Shown in pieces: positions 58,025 to 64,000 of a DNA stretch of 64,000 nt. The translations under genes and the position numbers were made by a program. The notes below the pieces were generated by a model. That model did no database searches, was not told where the DNA came from, and saw nothing but the letters and a program-made list of their open reading frames with translations. The stretch comes from Lentinula raphanica (Eukaryota > Basidiomycota > Agaricomycetes > Agaricales > Omphalotaceae): assembly GCA_027919835.1 (NCBI GenBank), contig JANVFP010000012.1:1355866-1419865 (forward strand), in the 5' to 3' direction. Position 1 is the first letter of the stretch. Each line of letters starts with the position of its first letter.

Positions 58025-60564
58025 ATTTCAAAGACAAATCAAGGATTGGCAAGCTGAAGAGAAAGAGATTCTCATTTCAGATAAATTGTACAATGAACAA
58101 CTTGCAGTAGCCAATCGATGGAATGCCCAGTTGCGGAAAGTATGTGATTTTAATGTAATAGTAGACTACGATTAACTTCAACTATCTGCTAGATCATAAA
58201 TACCGTGCAACCTGACGATTACATCCTAGACATCGTTGCTGTTATAAAGGCGATGAAGGAAGTCAGGAAGAACATGTACACACACCCCGCCTTTCGGCGC
58301 GCTATCAAGGTTAGACTGCAGATGCTGCCTTAAATGTCTCGTCATGATAATACAGACCCATAGGATACGGGGCTCACACTTTCAATCGAAGAGATATCGT
58401 CTCCACTGTTTCATAACCGTACACGGAACTCCCAAGCTTTACAATTAGAGCTGAAATATCGCATTGCCGACCAGTTATCGGATGTGCTTGACCGGTGGAC
58501 ACCCTCGTTCATTAAAACATCGTGGCCAATCGCATCAACTGCATACTTAGCGCGAAAGGTAGACAATAATTATAACTCAATGCCGTCTGGGTTTTAACTG
58601 AGCATGTACTGTAGGATGGGAAGAAGAAACTTACCGACCCAAAGGAATTCCTTGAACTGTTTGATACCGAAGCCAATCTTATGCCAGGCGCACAGAATGT
58701 TTCTTATTGTTTCTTTCTTGCCAATTTCCATACATTTCGATATAACTACAATAGGTGGTTAGGAAGCGCCCTCGAAGAGATTGGGTACAACGTACGGTTT
58801 TCAACAACAGAATATGAACCTATCAACTGACGAACTAGTAGGTCACCAACTTTAACAATGAGCAGCGACTCGCCGACTTCTACAGCCGCGTCATCAGCTT
58901 GATGATTGACTGGTGTACGAAAAAAATACGGACTAGGGATGGACTCAGCAGTGAATATGTCATCAATCTAAAGAAGTTTGAGAGGCCACTTTGGCGTATT
59001 ATTATCAAGCAAACTGTGAAACTCCGACTACTGAAGCGAATGGCTTCAAAATATGCCAAGCAGTTGAAGAACTGCCTAGGTTGCAGAGACCTTCCACCAT
59101 CTCTGAGGTGCACACAGTATCTCTACTTTCCTCATATCATGACAGGACTCGAAGCTGATGAGAAGGAAGCCAAGTTGACAACACTTCGAGATGAACTGAT
59201 TGGGTGCGGGATAACAATGGTCCCCAGTGATGAACAAATTCAACCCAGAAAGCCCAATAAAGTGCGTATCTGCATGAATACGAACAATACATATGTTAAC
59301 ATTGATTGAATAGGTCAAGACTAAGCGTCGCCGCACATATAACACAGACATGTACCATCCCGACGCCGTTGGAAAAACCAATCCTCTCACATTACAATGT
59401 GTTCAACCAAATGAAGATATTGTTCGCCGATGTGGACATCAGCTTTGCCTCATAGTAGACGAGGAAGATCCGAAAACGCCAATGTCGCAGATAGTGGATT
59501 GGGACACGGTCAACCAAAAGGCAAAGTAGTTTGTATTATAATTTATACTACAATCTGATAGTTTATAGCTAGAATGTAATCGACTTCGTGTGGTTCCACC
59601 CTTTCAACAGCGAAACGTTGGCCGTGCTACAAGATGCCGTTGTAGAAAGCACCGGAGTGAGTGCTTTAAAACGTGGCGCACAATTTGAAAGTTATTCTGG
59701 AGGGACAATGGTACCTCTTGGCTCACGTACTGCTTCCGGAGGGCGAGCCGGAGACACATACACATCTTACTCAGGCCTTGATGCTACATCAGAAAAAGGA
59801 CTCGATATCCTCTTCAATCAAGCTGCGGTGAGTACATGTCTCAGCTTGACAAGTTAATGAAATGAATCGTCCACGCAGATTGCAGACATTATGCGCGCGG
59901 CAGCTGTACACGCTCATTCCAAGATAGTCGACAAACTGGAGGACTGGTGTAATGAATGTGACCATATGGGCATGACCGGTGCAAATATATACAACTGTAC
60001 CGGTTATATGGCACCCATCCATCGAGACCAGGACACAACCCGGGGCCTGTGTACGCAAGTACTGCTCAGCGCTGATTCCAGCCAACACGAGTTCGGGTTT
60101 TGCAACATTGAGTACAAGTACTTTATTGCAACTACAACAAATTGTCTATGGTGAGAGTCTTGCTATCAATGTCACAGAATGTTACTCATATAACATACAG
60201 GAGTTTCCATTCAAGCGACCTCCATGGAACAATGCTTCCATCGAAAAATACTGTAGCATCTTTGAATAGTCATGCCCTCGATCCCAACCGAGTTGTACCG
60301 TCTTCACAGCCTTCTGCTTCTACATCGTCAGGTACAACTTCTGCAGCAACAGGTTCAGGAAGACCCGGGCGTTCTGGGCCTGGAAGTCGATCTCAACCAA
60401 TAGTAGCTGGTGCTGAGGTGCGAGCGGATAATGGAAGAACAGGGAGAGTTACTGTGAGCAATGGGTCTCATGTGACAGTACCAAGGAGAAATCAGAGACG
60501 TGCAGAGGAGAATGCCAGAAGGAGAGGACAACATGAACTACGAAGCCGATTATGGCGACGCTAA
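58025..60564 (+). CDS. TET/JBP-family Fe(II)/2-oxoglutarate dioxygenase, transposon-associated type
   Basis: Fungal TET/JBP dioxygenases oxidise methylated cytosine or related bases, and many copies sit in or near KDZ-type DNA transposons. N-terminal exons read [60 protein letters not shown] and [20 protein letters not shown]. The middle has [20 protein letters not shown]. The catalytic domain contains the iron site HRDQDTTRG, then [20 protein letters not shown] and, after an intron, [17 protein letters not shown] with the distal His. The tail is basic and Ser/Gly-rich, ending [10 protein letters not shown]. At least eight introns. The first exon is unclear because a stop precedes 58025, so the 5' end may be truncated or spliced from further up. 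Function on DNA is inferred from family. Confidence 0.7.
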
Positions 60565-60749
60565 TCACAAACAGCTTGTAATGTTCTATTGTAGTTCGAC
60601 GAATGAAGACCATCCTTACGCAGTAGCTGCTTAATGGTGGAATACAGAGTGTACGCATTCTCATCGAAACAAAGATAAACCGTTATTAGAAATGTAAACG
60701 CAAGTCATCAAATTTATACAAAAGATACAGAGTTGGGCATGAAAGCTAC

Positions 60750-62467
60750 CTAAGCGTCGGGCACTGCCCACCACAACCAGTCGCACATTTCCATGGGCTT
60801 GATGGAACTCCACTTACATAACGGATTTCGACATGTATGCGCAATCTTCCACTCATAAGAACCTGATTTCAACCGTGAATCTCTACCGTTTTTGAAACCA
60901 CCCCAGTACAATGTAGCGGATCCTTTCATGCCCAAAGAACGGCGCCAGATGTTCGGGCAACTTTCGCCACAAGGTCGACCAAGATGTTGCGTTGATTCAA
61001 GGAGATTAAACCGTGTCGATACACAGTCCAAAACCTGCTCGGGAATGGCCCGTTCCACAGAAGGCAAACGGAGTACTTCACGATTTTCTACCAGCGAAGG
61101 GTACAAGAGTGTGAAAGTGTGCCCTCCAAGTAGGACACACTCAGCTGTGGTATATCCTGTCAACATGAGCGACATGAGACTGAAGTCATCGCTCTCGGTA
61201 ATCGTGACAGAATAACCCTAACATACGAAACCTCAGTCGTGGAACATCGAACGAGAATATAGTGCATACCTGTGGTGTTTTCATATAAATGGTCCTGGGT
61301 TCAAAGAAGTCAGAGCTGACAGGTTCCCTGGTAGGTCCATCAGTCACAAGGGTGCAATCCCATCTGTCGAGAAGAACATCGCAGAACGAGTCGCCTTTCC
61401 CGAACGGAGAGAGTATGTTGATATTGTTGGGGATAAATACCGACGATGGATCAACAACAGCATATGCAAAAGATCCACCGATCCTGGAATGATGAGAGTG
61501 GAGGACATCAAAGAACTCGATATGACGAGGGACTGGGAAAACCTTGGACAACAGGCGTGTGACCCGTCCGCGGTAGAAGGCCTGAACCCATGTTCGCATA
61601 GTTGTGCATGTCGCTCCCAATGCGAACAGAGTAAGTACACCGGTGTTTTTGAAGAAGGTCAAACGCAGGTCACGGATGCGCAAAATCTGGTGAAGGAGAT
61701 GTATAGGATATGTCTGGGGAGACGATCGACTGTCCACAGGCAAGGAGTAATCTTCGTGGAGAGCCGGTCTTGAGTAGAGGACGGTCTGAGCCTTTGTAAG
61801 TCCATGAGGACAAGTGTTGATGTAAAGACCCCGATGGCCAACCAACCTGAGTTCGCATGAGGGACAGTACACAACACGGATTCATTGAAAGAACATACCA
61901 TTCCAGAATGACCTTCACCAATGGCCAATCTTCCATTCCGATATTGTCGATATTGCCATTGTTGGTGTGCTTCAGTACAATGACGTTACCTCGCAATGTG
62001 TCGACGGTGTCAGTCTCGTACGGGGTACCAAGTTTACGGATAAGTTTGTTGCTCCCAGCAGGGGTGGTGTCTTCTTCGAAGAAGAAGGTGAACGGATGCT
62101 CGAGTGCTGATCGAGCATTAAGTGGAAACCGGTCAACGTGCTCGCGATTGCGGATGAAAGACTTGAACTCAGGCTCATTAGTCATCCACATGTAAGGACG
62201 AACGTTCAAGTCATCAACAGAGTGGTAGTTCGATATACCAAGATCGACCGGAACGTTGACCAAATAAGGCATATCACAGGATGTCCCAATCAGCATGCCC
62301 TTGATAGACGAGGCATAACGACCGTTCTATGGAGGCTTTGCTTCAGAGACATGTACGACAATCTGAATAAAAATTACACAAGAGACATACCTCAACCCAC
62401 TGGAGCACGCGGTCATTGATTCTCTGGACGTCGGAAGGCCGTGTGCGAAGACGTAAGAGAGACATGA
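60750..62467 (-). CDS. large hypothetical protein of an expanded mushroom family
   Basis: The model begins MSLLRLRTRPSDVQRINDRV and joins by an intron to NGRYASSIKGMLIGTSCDMP. It continues with GISNYHSVDDLNVRPYMWM, RGNVIVLKHTNNGNIDNIG and KVILE. An intron at about 61908-61854 joins in phase to WLVGHRGLYINTCPHGLTK, then YPIHLLHQILRIRDLRLTFF, LFALGATCTTMRTWVQAFYR, GGSFAYAVVDPSSVFIPNN and, after a last intron, GYSVTITESDDFSLMSLML and WGGFKNGRDSRLKSGSYEW, ending WLWWAVPDA. The two halves look like two families of hypothetical proteins, so a fusion or two adjacent genes cannot be separated by eye. No function can be given. Confidence 0.5.
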
Positions 62468-63369
62468 AAGCAAGAATATGATGCGTTTTCTGTTGAGATA
62501 TATATATATATGTTTGCAAAGCCTTGCTGGCTAGACTGAGCGAAACACAATCCTTGAGAAGTCAAACTGTTACACTCAAGTCCAGGAGTAGTGGGCCAAC
62601 CGTGTTGTCGGACATGCGATACATTGATAGAACGTCCTGCTCGGTGTGCGATGGTGTCGGAAGGCAAAATTACATTTCCTGTGCAATCAAACCATGGAGA
62701 ATACATTGGGGTAGATGTTCGGGGTAGATGTGTGTTCAATACAGGAAAGTTCAGTCGGTCTGCTTGGAGCAGTACGATGTTTGTCATGTTTGATTGTACG
62801 ATGAAGTGTCCGTCGGTGTGCGGTCTGAGAGGAGCGGTGCAATGGATGTACAGTTCCACCTTTGGTCTTACGCCGGTGGAAAGGTAGCGGTAGGTGTCCG
62901 ATCAAGATGCAGGAACTCTGCGCTCAACCGGTCAGTGTTTCTGTACAGAGAAAGCGGCAGTCGATAGGCAATGAGAAAGGTGTGAAGTAATATACATTAA
63001 ACATAGGTTGTTGTAACTACTGAGATACAGTGGTACCGATGGTTTGGATACCAGCTGCGGTGAGGTCTTGGTATACACGCAGAAGAAAGTATCATATGTT
63101 GAGGGCAAGGTTACACTGAAAGGTATTGAATATCAGGGAGGACAAAATTTAGAAGCTTGTAAGAGCCTGACCTCAGAGATGTATATACCTCACAGTGAGA
63201 ACGGGGCCCGCGCACACAGTAGAGACCAACGCGGACGCAGTAGAGACCAACGCGTTGAAACATTTCGGAAAATGGTGCTGAAAGCAGGCTTTAGCAACAC
63301 AGGATACGGTGAAGCTTTTGTAAAAAACACCGATGAGTTATCGGGTACCTATTGCAAAAAGTTGTGATG
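62468..63369. other. flank with unsupported short frames
   Basis: Frames at 62413-62859 (minus) and 63044-63367 (plus, containing SRDQRGRSRDQRVETFRKM) have no recognised domain. The plus-strand one contains a 21-nt tandem duplication (about 63222-63254) and ends next to the repeat tract, so it may be a transposon remnant. Confidence 0.3.
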
Positions 63370-64000
63370 ACCCGGAGGGGGTCCCGGAAATGGCCCCGGG
63401 GGGTGGTCAGGCCTGTCACTACCTGTCACATATGGCTTATATTTACTGTTTTGGGTAATTAATAATCATCCAGATATTAAATAAGCAGTGCATTTTCAAA
63501 AAACCCGAAAATTCATAAAAATTCATAAAAAGCCTAAAATGGCCTGATTAGGTCAGATCAGGATATGTAAGCAAATGACCTCATATGATAAAAAATGATG
63601 TAGGGTCAATCTAGGTACTAAAAATAGCCCAAAAATCACTAAAAATGCAAAAAGTATTTAGGTATGGTATAGAGCCTATTGCAGGTCCAGGCACATCAAA
63701 ATTACCAAAAAAGGAAAAATTTGATCATGATCTCATCTTGTAGCAAAAAAATCTGAAAAAAATCCTAAAAATAGTCAAAAAATTCAGGGTGCCTTGTTGG
63801 CCCTGAAAATGCAAAATAAAAAAAAATACGCGACAAGTGTAAAAATTTTCATCACTCCAAACCATTCCAAATCCACTATACAGTCAGTATATATGATGTA
63901 TATGCTATATTTAGCATCCTAGTACCTTTATTGGACTAAAAATAGAACTTGATCTCATCTGATAGCAAAAAATCTGAAAAAAATCATAAAAATACTCAAA
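63370..64000. repeat. AT-rich tract with direct repeats and a GC-rich inverted word
   Basis: A G/C-rich start with GGAGGGGGTCCC-type words (63374-63412) switches abruptly to about 75 percent A+T. Two copies of a 50-nt motif, each with CTCATCT(T/G).TAGCAAAAAA and ATCTGAAAAAAATC, lie at about 63729-63780 and 63951-64000, roughly 220 bases apart. No gene is present. This looks like the edge of a transposable element or a repeat-mutated region and continues beyond the window. Confidence 0.65.

Noticed and set aside
1..64000. tRNA, rRNA and CRISPR arrays
   Set aside because: No convincing T-loop (GGTTCRANYCC) with a matching acceptor stem, no rRNA-like block and no regularly spaced repeats were found by eye; a covariance search would be decisive.

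Overview
The window is nuclear DNA of a filamentous fungus, almost certainly a mushroom-forming basidiomycete (Agaricomycetes). Genes lie close together on both strands and most are cut by introns of about 50-60 nt with GT..AG ends. The gene set fits: eIF4A, PRP19, ALG10, SGT, DPH4, an OPT transporter, a TET/JBP-type dioxygenase and a pogo transposase. No prokaryotic features, rRNA, tRNA or CRISPR arrays were seen. Gene models were spliced by eye, so exon borders are proposals.

Layout. 0-1.6 kb: 3' part of a pogo-like transposase. 1.9-5.3 kb: DPH4-like J protein and a flavin monooxygenase. 6.3-8.4 kb: two secreted Ser/Thr- or Pro/Ala-rich proteins. 8.8-11.6 kb: a small hypothetical gene and a manganese-type CDF transporter. 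12.9-18.2 kb: a three-repeat Myb plus C2H2 factor, SGT co-chaperone and PRP19. 18.4-21.3 kb: a truncated gene and a secreted protein with a start-proximal frame problem. 21.6-27.9 kb: OPT oligopeptide transporter, TauD-type dioxygenase and multi-pass membrane protein. 28.8-32.2 kb: a UstYa-like (DUF3328) protein and a repeat-peptide precursor. 32.5-39.8 kb: ALG10, a disordered coiled-coil protein, an LYR-motif protein and a hypothetical gene. 41.4-46.9 kb: a repeat-rich secreted protein and a kinesin. 47-48.7 kb: a HAMP-repeat protein related to Nik1 histidine kinases but without a kinase domain. 49.3-56.3 kb: a disordered protein, eIF4A and two hypothetical genes. 56.9-64 kb: a calnexin pseudogene, a TET/JBP dioxygenase gene, a large hypothetical gene and an AT-rich repeat tract.

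The most interesting part is 28.8-32.2 kb. A nine-exon gene encodes a secretory leader followed by six repeats built on IFAK(D/E)xWE, with Lys-Arg (Kex2-type) sites encoded by two separate 11-nt microexons. It lies about 1.5 kb from an intact UstYa-like gene carrying both HxxHC motifs. This is the arrangement of fungal dikaritin-type ribosomal peptides (ustiloxin-like). The neighbouring OPT transporter, 2-oxoglutarate dioxygenase and membrane protein could belong to the same pathway. I propose a candidate basidiomycete RiPP locus with an unusual exon-per-repeat precursor; the product and chemistry are unknown.
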